A stretch of DNA of 64,000 bases from Aliikangiella coralliicola (GTDB taxonomy: Bacteria > Pseudomonadota > Gammaproteobacteria > Enterobacterales > Kangiellaceae): contig NZ_ML660160.1 of assembly GCF_007004725.1 (NCBI RefSeq), positions 310,001-374,000 of the forward strand, given 5' to 3'. The notes under the pieces were generated by a model. The model was not told where the DNA came from. It was given only the letters and a program-made list of their open reading frames with translations, and made no database searches. Shown here piece after piece: positions 44,739 to 52,558 of the stretch; the stretch's first letter is position 1; every line of letters starts with the position of its first letter. The translations under genes and the position numbers were made by a program.

Positions 44739-45182
44739 ATGAAACACACAACTAATGGAAGCTTAATGACCGATATCATTCTGGAAACATTTAAGCTAAA
44801 TGGCTTGCTGGTTTTAGAAGGCGACCTGTTAATTAATGACTTAGGACTAACAAGTGCCCGTTGGAAGGTACTTGGCGCATTGTCAAATGGACCTGGGCCA
44901 ATGACAGTGTCAGATATTGCTCGAATGATGGGCCAATCAAGACAAGCAGTACAAAGACTATCAAATGAAATGATTCAGGCTGGTTTACTGGAAACTCAAC
45001 CAAACCCAAAGCACCAACGTGCTAAATTAATGAAGCTTACAGGCAAGGGAAAGCGAGCCTATGAGCAAGCAATGCAAAAGCAGATACCGTGGGTTAATTC
45101 AATAGCGGAGAATTTTAAGGAAAAAGAATTAAAGTTAGTTTCTTCTCTATTAGAAAAACTGATTAGTCAATTAGATTCCTGA
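44739..45182 (+). CDS. MarR family transcriptional regulator
   Basis: 147 aa with the winged-helix MarR fold: TSARWKVLGALSNGPGPMTVSDIARMMGQSRQAVQRLSNEM (helices 2-4, quoted as the recognised order) and the wing QPNPKHQRAKLMKLTGKG. ATG at 44739; an internal ATG at 44766 is possible. It is divergent from the membrane/ABM operon and sits beside two perfect palindromic operators, so autorepression and repression of that operon with release by a phenolic or quinone ligand is the likely scheme. Confidence 0.93.
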   Translation: MKHTTNGSLMTDIILETFKLNGLLVLEGDLLINDLGLTSARWKVLGALSNGPGPMTVSDIARMMGQSRQAVQRLSNEMIQAGLLETQPNPKHQRAKLMKLTGKGKRAYEQAMQKQIPWVNSIAENFKEKELKLVSSLLEKLISQLDS

Positions 45183-45195
45183 TGCATTGAGTGTT

Positions 45196-45262
45196 CAAAA
45201 AACTAACGGACACTCTACCCACAAAAATGAGAAAACTAATTTCAAGAAAGAAAAGATAAAAA
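45196..45262 (+). pseudogene. 3' fragment of the 52-aa coiled-coil gene
   Basis: Reads VFKKLTDTLPTKMRKLISRKK then Arg and stop, matching the last 22 codons of the gene at 35654-35812 (about 59 of 64 bases identical over the core). The 5' part is missing. It follows the MarR stop directly. Confidence 0.65.
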
Positions 45263-45361
45263 AATTCAGCTGCAACTAAACAGACACCCCGGTTTAGATC
45301 TTTTAAAAATCAAGGAGTTAAATAATATCGGCTAAAAGCTAACGACTAATAGTTAACACAT

Positions 45362-47656
45362 TTACTCTAACATCACGATATCGTGATCAATGGCGATAAA
45401 CTGGCTTAGTAGCAGTTGCTCATCTTTTAACCCTGTTGCTTTCCAGGCCGTTGCTTTCAGGCGCATCATCGGCTTAGTCAGTTGTCCGTCTAAGTTATAT
45501 TGGTTGAGCATCAAGCTATTTTTATCAACGCTATAGATGGACCGGTCAGCAATAAATATTGTTCTGCTATTCAGGTCAGAAAGTTGTTTAGTTTCGGTTT
45601 TGTCAACGTCAACAGAGCGAGTAAAGACCTCTCCATTGGTGTTGCGAAAGATGATTTTGTTTTGCAAAACCCAGGCTGATTCTACTTGATTGACGCCATA
45701 ACGAGTCAGCTTGTTTTGCTCCAGATTCAAGTGATACAACCCCCCAGGCTGGGGGTCACTTAGCGAAACTAAAAGTTGATTTTCTTTATACCAGGACAGA
45801 ACGGAATAGATTGGTTTATGGGTGTTTAAATACTCTACCTTCCCATTTAAATCTGTAATAACTATTTTATCGCCGGAAGCCCACGACAATCGAGTTCCAT
45901 CCGGCGACCACCTGTAGCTTTGGATAGTATTTTGAGTCGTTTCAAAACTCAATTGAGAAGCCTTACCATTGTGCCAAATCCACAGTTGATCATCGCCACT
46001 GCGATCAGAAATAAACGCCACCTTATCTCCGTTTGGTTGGTAGAGTGCTAGACGTTCCTGAGCTGAAGATCGCGCAAAACTCGAAAAGGGTAACGTGATG
46101 CTATTTAAGTCTGATTCAGCCTGGTTTAAATCTGATTCGGCCTGGCCTAGTTCTGATTGATCTTGTGCGAAGTTCTTTTCTCCGAGCGATGGCTTTTCTC
46201 CCAGGCTAAGCTGGGCAATATCGATATCTTTTTTACCTTGTACTGCCAACAAAGTTTGCTTTGTAGGATGTTTAACCACAGATATCAAATTGGTTGTCGG
46301 TGTTTGCACCCATTGTAATTGCCCGCTTAATGACATTTTATAGAGTCTGTTATTACTAACAGCGAGTAAATAATTTCCTTCTGGTTCAAAATTGCCGGCG
46401 AATAGCTGGTAGCGGCTCATTCCTGGTATGAGCTTGATCGTTTCACGGCTATAAACCTGGCCATTCTCATCTAACAACTCCAGTATGTTGTTAAAGTCAT
46501 TATCGCGACTGATCACTGCAAAGCGTTTGTTTTTAGGGTCATAATCAAAATGATAAATGTATTGTGTTTCTGAAGTGTATAAAGAGCGAAGCTCTTTGCT
46601 GAGGTCGTTGTAATGCATTAATTGATATCGACGGTTTTCAGACTGTAAAAAAGCATATTGATGATTTGATAGTGCTTTTGGCGTTTGTAATTTGTCAGCC
46701 TGACATTGATGGCGAAAGTTAGGAATTTGTGGGGATGTTAGCGATAGGGAAAAGTCTAATGTGGCGAGGCTCCAGCACATTTGTTTGTCTATCTTGCTCT
46801 GCTGGTTATTATTTAGCTTGTCGCATTGGTTCTTTGCTGCAAATATCAGTTCGCGTCCGTCACCAGTAAAGCTCACTGATCCAAAAAAGCTGGGCTGAGA
46901 GGTTAGTTGGGTTTCTTTTCCGCTCGCCAAATGCTTTGCCCATATATGACTTTTACATGAACCCGCATAACGATTAAAAACCAGGTAATCTGCGTTAGGA
47001 CTGAATACTACGTGAGACTCATGGGCATCAGTTTGAGTTAACGGTTTTATCTGGGTGTATTGGTTTTTTAGAGAATCCTGATTTTGAAGAGAGTCCTGGT
47101 TTTTTAGAGAGTCTTGGTTTTGAAGAGTGTTCTGATTTTGAATAGAGCTCTGATTTTGAAGAACGTCACTGTTAGTTAGAACGTCCCGATTGGGTTGAGT
47201 ATCAGGCCAAAGCACAATTGCTAAAGCTGTCAATACAAAGGCAGTTGATATCAGCAGCAAACCAGGAAATTTATGTTTTCCTGTATTGTTAGCTTTAGTC
47301 TCTGCCTCAGATCCTGATTGAGCAACAGGCGGTGATTGCCAGCGTACTTGTGCAAGTAGTCGATAACCAATTCTGGGGTGAGTCGCTATTATCGTCGGAG
47401 ATTTGGCATCATCTCCCAACTCTTTACGTAATATAGCGATACAACGCTGCAAAGCATTGGGGACCACTTCAGCGCCTTGCCAGACCTGCTCCATGATCTC
47501 CTGGTGAGTCACTACTTCGTTTTGTCGCTGGGCTAAGAGGAATAATACCTTTAGAACTTTAGGCTCAACCTGAGTTTGGCGGTCACCTTTTATTAAGACA
47601 GAACGAGACACATCAATCTGAAAATCATTAATGTAAAATATCGTTTTTTCTACCAT
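45362..47656 (-). CDS. ToxR/CadC-like transmembrane regulator with periplasmic propeller
   Basis: 764 aa from ATG 47656 (a TTG at 47701 would add 15 unlikely residues). Residues about 5-105 are the OmpR-type winged helix (VEPKVLKVLFLLAQR, VTHQEIMEQVWQG, IIATHPRIGYRLLAQV). One membrane helix lies at about 135-155 (LLLISTAFVLTALAIVLW). A low-complexity linker of QNQDSL repeats follows, then TolB/PD40-like propeller blades (VVFSPNADYLVFNRY, VAFISDRSGDDQLWIW, YRWSPDGTRLSWASG). A second repetitive insert lies at about 500-530 (AESDLNQ repeated). It is divergent from the MBL-fold hydrolase gene and probably controls it. Confidence 0.88.
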   Translation of the reverse strand: MVEKTIFYINDFQIDVSRSVLIKGDRQTQVEPKVLKVLFLLAQRQNEVVTHQEIMEQVWQGAEVVPNALQRCIAILRKELGDDAKSPTIIATHPRIGYRLLAQVRWQSPPVAQSGSEAETKANNTGKHKFPGLLLISTAFVLTALAIVLWPDTQPNRDVLTNSDVLQNQSSIQNQNTLQNQDSLKNQDSLQNQDSLKNQYTQIKPLTQTDAHESHVVFSPNADYLVFNRYAGSCKSHIWAKHLASGKETQLTSQPSFFGSVSFTGDGRELIFAAKNQCDKLNNNQQSKIDKQMCWSLATLDFSLSLTSPQIPNFRHQCQADKLQTPKALSNHQYAFLQSENRRYQLMHYNDLSKELRSLYTSETQYIYHFDYDPKNKRFAVISRDNDFNNILELLDENGQVYSRETIKLIPGMSRYQLFAGNFEPEGNYLLAVSNNRLYKMSLSGQLQWVQTPTTNLISVVKHPTKQTLLAVQGKKDIDIAQLSLGEKPSLGEKNFAQDQSELGQAESDLNQAESDLNSITLPFSSFARSSAQERLALYQPNGDKVAFISDRSGDDQLWIWHNGKASQLSFETTQNTIQSYRWSPDGTRLSWASGDKIVITDLNGKVEYLNTHKPIYSVLSWYKENQLLVSLSDPQPGGLYHLNLEQNKLTRYGVNQVESAWVLQNKIIFRNTNGEVFTRSVDVDKTETKQLSDLNSRTIFIADRSIYSVDKNSLMLNQYNLDGQLTKPMMRLKATAWKATGLKDEQLLLSQFIAIDHDIVMLE
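47053..47190 (-). repeat. 18-bp minisatellite encoding QNQDSL repeats
   Basis: About seven imperfect 18-bp units within the regulator linker (GAGTCCTGGTTTTTTAGA-like). Copy number changes would alter the length of the spacer between membrane helix and propeller. Confidence 0.8.
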
Positions 47657-47871
47657 TTGCTCGTTACATAAGTAAACCCAGGCTCGGAAGTGTATGCGCA
47701 ATTAAATTAACTGTCGAGAATTAAGGAACCTGAGTTTGGGAATAGAATCGCCGTGAAGGCCATGTAATTAGCGACCATCAGCTATTCATCAGCATTTCAT
47801 AAGCCTGTCTTTGTGGCCATCAGAGCCTGCTTTTTCATTAAATATGCCTTTTCGAATCACGACACCCTATT

Positions 47872-47923
47872 GGTATTGATGACTGGTATTGATGACCGGT
47901 ATTGCTGATGGGTATTGATAAAA
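47872..47923 (+). repeat. Four perfect-length 13-bp tandem repeats upstream of the MBL gene
   Basis: Units GGTATTGATGACT, GGTATTGATGACC, GGTATTGCTGATG and GGTATTGATAAAA follow one another without gaps, ending 23 bp before the MBL start. They may be an array of regulator sites or a variable-number repeat affecting the promoter or leader. Confidence 0.8.
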
Positions 47924-47946
47924 ATCATAGTTAAAGAGTAAATGAA

Positions 47947-49491
47947 ATGCGCAACCAAAATAGCTATTTAAAAAGACTGACGCTGGGGGCACTAATAATG
48001 GTGCTAACGAATTTCAATTCAGCGCTGCTGGCAGGCGATAGGGAAAACCGCATTATTAATAAGGCTGTTGAGGCATACGGTGGTGACAGGTTGACTCAAT
48101 TACAAAGCCTGAGTCTGACGGATAAAATAAATCATTACTCCCAATGGCAAAGTGGTCACTCTTTACAAGGCCCAATGATTACCTACCTGAGTGAATACCG
48201 GATCGAATTAACTGTAGACTTGATTAACAAGCGCAAAGTATTTAAACAAGCCACCGCAAGGTTAGTCGGCAGTTCCGGTAGCAACGTACCGACCGTTACG
48301 CATCGAGTCTTTACTGGCGGCAAAGGCTATGCAGTCGATCATGCTTTACTGCAATATCAACCCGCAAAAAACATCAATTATGGCAATACAGATATGGGGA
48401 ATAGCCAACTGCTGGACCCGTTGATCATCAGGCAACTCAGCCAAGACAGAAGCAACAGCGAGTGGACAGATATTGCTTACATTCAAGGTGAAGCCCACGA
48501 TGTACTCTCCGTGAATTCAGGTACTGATAATGAATATGTCGTTTATCTTAATCAAAAAAATGGTTATTTGACTCGGCTGCTTAGAAAGCGAGGCCCGCAA
48601 TTTCGCAGTTATGACTTTCTAGAACATCGTCAAACCCAGGGTATCACATGGGCTAAACAGCTTTTGGTGAGTACGGCAAAGAAGCCCATTTATCATACTG
48701 ACTCCCGCAAAATCCGTTTTAATTCAGCCGAGGACCGCCAGTTCAACCTTCCTTCCGGCTATAAATTGCGACCAAAAACTCAAGCTGTGGATGTGTCACA
48801 ACTGACTTTTAGGCAGTTAGCGAAGGGCGTTTACTTTGTGGGTCAAGACTGGGCATATACCTTGTTTATTGATGCAGGTGAATACTATATTTCAGCTGGT
48901 GCCTGGGGTATGGACAGCAAATCACATATCTGGCAAAAAGGATTGGATCTACTCAGGCAAAAGACAGGAAGTGACAAGCCGGTTGGACAACATATTGTGA
49001 CTCATCATCATCATGATCATATGATGGGCCTGAGCGATGTATTGAAACAAGGCGTTAACTTAGTCATTCATCCATCGGATATTCCATCGGTTCAGCAACA
49101 CCTGCCAAAGCCTTTGGCTGATGACCGATTTGTGCCAATTGCAGAGAAAAGCTACCTGGCCGATGGCAAGGTAATGCTTATCGATGTACCCAATAGTCAC
49201 GCCAACCACAACCTGGCAATTTATCTACCCGAGCATAAACTTTTATTCACCGAGGACATGTTTGGCAGTAGCTTTCAAAAAGCCTTCCATTCTCGAAGCA
49301 GTTGGCCGAGTTCTGACACCTACCATAGGCTTGATGTGTTAACGAATAAACTCAATCAACTGGAGTTGGAGGTCGATCAATATGTGTCGTCTCATCATGC
49401 AAGGATACTGAATCAAGATGAGATAGATGAGGCATTAAAAATAAGTCGCCCTTCGAAAGAAACGCTGTTAAAACGACTATTTTTTTATTAG
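47947..49491 (+). CDS. Secreted metallo-beta-lactamase-fold hydrolase
   Basis: 514 aa with a signal peptide (about 1-29, cut near LLAGDRE). Residues about 30-275 form a beta-rich N-terminal domain (AVEAYGGDRLTQLQSL, typical of exported MBL-fold proteins with an outer-membrane-lipoprotein-like module). The MBL domain follows with the metal motif HHHHDH (residues 353-358), SHANHN, and FTEDMF as the later Asp. Substrates of this branch range from lactones to organophosphates and lipids; it is not a proven beta-lactamase. It is divergent from the winged-helix/propeller regulator, with four 13-bp repeats in the leader. Confidence 0.85.
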   Translation: MRNQNSYLKRLTLGALIMVLTNFNSALLAGDRENRIINKAVEAYGGDRLTQLQSLSLTDKINHYSQWQSGHSLQGPMITYLSEYRIELTVDLINKRKVFKQATARLVGSSGSNVPTVTHRVFTGGKGYAVDHALLQYQPAKNINYGNTDMGNSQLLDPLIIRQLSQDRSNSEWTDIAYIQGEAHDVLSVNSGTDNEYVVYLNQKNGYLTRLLRKRGPQFRSYDFLEHRQTQGITWAKQLLVSTAKKPIYHTDSRKIRFNSAEDRQFNLPSGYKLRPKTQAVDVSQLTFRQLAKGVYFVGQDWAYTLFIDAGEYYISAGAWGMDSKSHIWQKGLDLLRQKTGSDKPVGQHIVTHHHHDHMMGLSDVLKQGVNLVIHPSDIPSVQQHLPKPLADDRFVPIAEKSYLADGKVMLIDVPNSHANHNLAIYLPEHKLLFTEDMFGSSFQKAFHSRSSWPSSDTYHRLDVLTNKLNQLELEVDQYVSSHHARILNQDEIDEALKISRPSKETLLKRLFFY

Positions 49492-49528
49492 CAGAGACAG
49501 GCATAGAGAACTTGTTGGTACCGGCTAG

Positions 49529-49721
49529 ACTGAAGACGGTGAAGCTGAAGAAGTGGTTTTTGATGTGGATGGCAACCAAATCAGAATGAGTATTAATCAC
49601 TACTCTGGTGGAGAGGGTAGAGGTTATTACTTAGCTACGCATGCTAGATCAGTATGACGAGTACAAAAATGAAGTATTGGCTGAACTCGCAGAAACCAAT
49701 GACAAGACATCCAAGTTTTAA
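49529..49721 (+). pseudogene. Frameshifted gene fragment
   Basis: An open frame without start reads TEDGEAEEVVFDVDGNQIR, MSINHYSGGEGRGYYLATHA and stops at 49657; the +1 frame then continues DQYDEYKNEVLAELAETND to a stop at 49721. Both parts have clear protein-like composition, so this is probably the decayed 3' end of a gene. The family is not recognised. Confidence 0.45.
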
Positions 49722-49781
49722 TTTATACATTACAGAGAGTATAAATTGGCTAAAAGTGAGGGTGTCTGAATTTAGTTCTAA

Positions 49782-49843
49782 CTTTTAGGTGGGAGCTTCT
49801 TGTTTCCGCTGATATCTCTCTTTGTCTTCAAAAATTTGTCCTG
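49782..49843 (+). repeat. Copy of the DUF4407 3' flanking segment
   Basis: Matches 25964-26025 (immediately after the DUF4407 stop) at about 89%. No DUF4407 coding sequence remains next to it here. Confidence 0.7.
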
Positions 49844-49992
49844 CTCATGAGCCTCCGTATACGTCTTTAATAGAGACCCAGTGTTTCACGCATATCATAA
49901 GGAGACTCTTAACATCGGCCTAACAGCAGAGACTTAAACAACAAGCCTCTACTGATGGTGCACTCAAATTAAATAAATAGTGTGCGTTTCAA

Positions 49993-51162
49993 CTAACGGC
50001 ACATGGAACTATAGGTACTTCGATTGACAGTGACCGTCACTTTTTTCATGCTGATGACTATCACGGAATTATTCCAGGTGGCACTCTGAGTCCAGTAATT
50101 AAAGGTCACCATATCACCATTGTGGAAAGCGCCACCGACACATTGGCCAGCAAACCCGGCATTAGCACCTCTCTTATCGACAATGGGTGTAGCGATTATT
50201 TGCATGACCGCTTCCATCTCTTGAAAAAAACAGGAATCTTTCTCATCGACAATATTTTCACCAACTCTTTTATAAGGTCCCCAATTCCCGTTACGAGAAA
50301 AATATTTGCTAAACTCCGCTCTACCGTTTAGGGCACCTCTTGGTGGAGTTAGGCTTCTTTCAAGGTTCAGGTAAGGTTGTCCATTAGAAAAACTATAGTA
50401 AATCAACCCACCATCACTGGTACTGAGTTGGGTAAACTGGTTGTCGTTGAAAACCAGTTGTACACCCGCGCTGCCACCGATACCACTACGTCCGAAAGAT
50501 ACCCCAAGACTCAAACTTTTAATATCGGTATCCCCCTCGGAATAAACGGGTATATTACCCGCTTTAATTTGCTCTCGAATATAAATATCAACTTCATTTT
50601 TAAGCGCATCCAATGAACTATCCATCAATTCGCTGGCTTCCCCCTGAGTACAATCTGGACCGCTCGAAGCACTACCATCTGAAATAACCATTTTGGCCTT
50701 GGGAACAGGTTTGTTTCCGCCATTTTCCGCCTCAAACTCTGCTTCAAAATCCCTTAAGTTTTGTGCCACTTTGGCGCGCCCCTCTTTTACAATGCGAGAG
50801 AGTTCTTTCTCTTTCGCGTTTAATGGCTGCCTGACTATCAGAAGCCCGTTAGCACTTTTTGACGCGCGGTATTTGATAACTTCGTTAAGTGCATCATTCG
50901 CAAAGTAGTGAATTTCTGGACTGGAAGGCGGCACTACTTCTATCGTGGGTTCACATTGATCCCCTCGCGAGGCGAGCGCTTGCGTTGGGCTAAATTGACA
51001 AGAGGTCGGGTCCATCACACGGGTATATTGCGCGATAATGTTTCCCCTTAAAACACTATCACTGGTATTGCGTGCGTACTTCAAATAATTTTTGGCAAAG
51101 ACGCCACTGGAGAAAAATAGAATGGCAATTATGCCGAATGCTGCTTTGATAAATGTTTTCAT
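49993..51162 (-). CDS. Secreted hypothetical protein
   Basis: 389 aa with a signal peptide (about 1-23, cut after VFA) and a good ribosome site (AAGGAT). After a conserved-looking segment with Cys residues (MDPTSCQFSPTQALASRGDQCEP) comes a helical region (about 110-200, with DALKNEVDIYIREQIKAG) and a beta-rich C-terminal half (SLGVSFGRSGIGGSAGVQLVFND, then VTFNYWTQSATWNNSVIVI) that ends in Cys-Arg. Six Cys suggest disulfides. I recognise no family; a beta-propeller or lectin-like end is possible. It may form a small envelope cluster with the two minus-strand genes upstream. Confidence 0.75.
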   Translation of the reverse strand: MKTFIKAAFGIIAILFFSSGVFAKNYLKYARNTSDSVLRGNIIAQYTRVMDPTSCQFSPTQALASRGDQCEPTIEVVPPSSPEIHYFANDALNEVIKYRASKSANGLLIVRQPLNAKEKELSRIVKEGRAKVAQNLRDFEAEFEAENGGNKPVPKAKMVISDGSASSGPDCTQGEASELMDSSLDALKNEVDIYIREQIKAGNIPVYSEGDTDIKSLSLGVSFGRSGIGGSAGVQLVFNDNQFTQLSTSDGGLIYYSFSNGQPYLNLERSLTPPRGALNGRAEFSKYFSRNGNWGPYKRVGENIVDEKDSCFFQEMEAVMQIIATPIVDKRGANAGFAGQCVGGAFHNGDMVTFNYWTQSATWNNSVIVISMKKVTVTVNRSTYSSMCR

Positions 51163-51337
51163 TATATATCCTTATTTCAGTTCCATATGTTAAAGTTAGA
51201 ATCCTCTCAGAAAGAGGGTAAGTAAGATCCCCAAGGGGATCAAATCTTTTCTTGAGTTATTTTGATTTAATCTCCATGACCAATAAAACAACCGTTAAGA
51301 AATCTTTATCTTATTTTCTCAGCGTGTTTTCCAATGA

Positions 51338-51595
51338 TTACCTTCTGATCAAAAAACGATGTCGAGAAACATTACTGCACCTTTGGCAATAAGCACGTAA
51401 CTCTTCGATTTCCATTGTGCTATTAATATAAGTTTGTAGCAGTTTGTCTGAAAACTTTTTTTGTTTTTCTGCATCCTGCCAGACAAGCCAAGTGTTGAGT
51501 GTCGAGCTAAGAACTATGCCTGCCATCACACCAATATAAAAGATGCTAGATTTATCTATCCGTTTTAAAAAGCAATTTTGTAAACCGTTTAACAT
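51338..51595 (-). CDS. Small membrane protein (85 aa)
   Basis: One membrane helix (about 18-40, SIFYIGVMAGIVLSSTLNTW), then a charged helix with EKQKKFSDKLLQTYIN and a CQRC motif (AYCQRCSNVSRHRF), which might bind metal or form a disulfide. No family is recognised. It is 54 bp downstream of the 77-aa coiled-coil gene on the same strand and probably co-transcribed. Confidence 0.6.
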   Translation of the reverse strand: MLNGLQNCFLKRIDKSSIFYIGVMAGIVLSSTLNTWLVWQDAEKQKKFSDKLLQTYINSTMEIEELRAYCQRCSNVSRHRFLIRR

Positions 51596-51649
51596 TGACA
51601 GTTCCTTTGTGTGATTAAAATTATTTTATCCTTGGTTTAGTTTTTTAAA

Positions 51650-51883
51650 TCAACTAATTGATGCATTCGTTCTCTCAGAAAAACTCATCGAATTTAAAAT
51701 GGCATTCAGTCTGTCATTTTCATAGTCGTTTAGCCCGCTCAATTTGATATTAATAAGCGACCGTGCGGAGACTACCGGAGGTTGCTTTAACTGAATCAGC
51801 TCACGAACTTCCTTTTGACACTGGTTAAGTTTTTTCTCTAACTGCTTAAGTTGTTCAAGACTGGTTAAACTCTCTCGTTTCAT
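51650..51883 (-). CDS. Small coiled-coil protein (77 aa)
   Basis: Starts MKRESLTSLEQLKQLEKKLN, a clear coiled coil up to about residue 33, followed by PPVVSARSLINIKLSGLNDYENDRLNAILNS, an arrangement seen in small adaptor or regulator proteins. There is a GGGGAG-like ribosome site just upstream on the minus strand. It has no signal or membrane segment. It is the first gene of a probable two-gene unit with the 85-aa membrane protein. Confidence 0.6.
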   Translation of the reverse strand: MKRESLTSLEQLKQLEKKLNQCQKEVRELIQLKQPPVVSARSLINIKLSGLNDYENDRLNAILNSMSFSERTNASIS

Positions 51884-52217
51884 ATTTACTCCCCATCGTG
51901 TTTCTACCTGACATAAAAGAATTTAAAGTCAGGCATTACGTCTTGAAACACATCGGCTAAAAAGTAAAGAAATGGTAAGTGATGAAATCAGGAAAACGAA
52001 ATAAATTGAGATAAATATCGTGTTTCGTTTTTAATTCGTCTTAGTGAAGTGGGAACAATAACGAATTCGTTTAATATTCTTGCTGTAAAATACTGCTAAT
52101 AAAGAAAGTGAGGGTGAGAAAATATTTTTGTTGATATCATTATTAACGATATCAATCCCAACTTGAACATCAATTGCCAATTCCCTGTTCGTTTTATTAT
52201 CCCTTAGTACGAGTTAG
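51884..52217. other. Intergenic region with an 8-bp perfect inverted repeat
   Basis: About 330 bases without a gene. TTGATATC (52131-52138) and GATATCAA (52148-52155) form a perfect inverted repeat with a 9-base spacer, a possible regulator site; there is no T-run for a terminator. Confidence 0.4.
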
Positions 52218-52484
52218 TTATTGTTTTTGTTCTGACTCATTATTATTTTTGGCATTGCCTCTTAACGACTCTAACCATTTAAGCCATTCAGGATTACCCG
52301 TTTCAGAGTTTGATTGATCACTGTTTCCCGAACAATCAGGATAAGGGCTGCAGTAGTAATAATAATTTGCTGTTTCGTTTGATGATGATTCTGTTTGCTC
52401 AGACTCGTTTTTTTCCTCGGCCCATGAAAACGAGATACCTGTCAATGAGATAAAAATTAAAATTAATCGAATGGATTGTTTCAC
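52218..52484 (-). CDS. Small secreted acidic protein (88 aa)
   Basis: Signal peptide (about 1-22, cut after FSWA) followed by a short Ser/Asn/Glu-rich mature chain with the Tyr/Cys patch YYYYCSPYPDC. The two Cys may form a small loop. It is low-complexity on both sides of this patch. No family is recognised. It is divergent from the winged-helix/propeller regulator at 52559 with only 74 bp between, so it is the most likely direct target of that regulator. Confidence 0.65.
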   Translation of the reverse strand: MKQSIRLILIFISLTGISFSWAEEKNESEQTESSSNETANYYYYCSPYPDCSGNSDQSNSETGNPEWLKWLESLRGNAKNNNESEQKQ

Positions 52485-52558
52485 ATTGTTGCTCCGTTTT
52501 ACTGTCTCTTATATATTGTTGGGAACTCATATTATATACAGGGGAACACGGCACGGAT

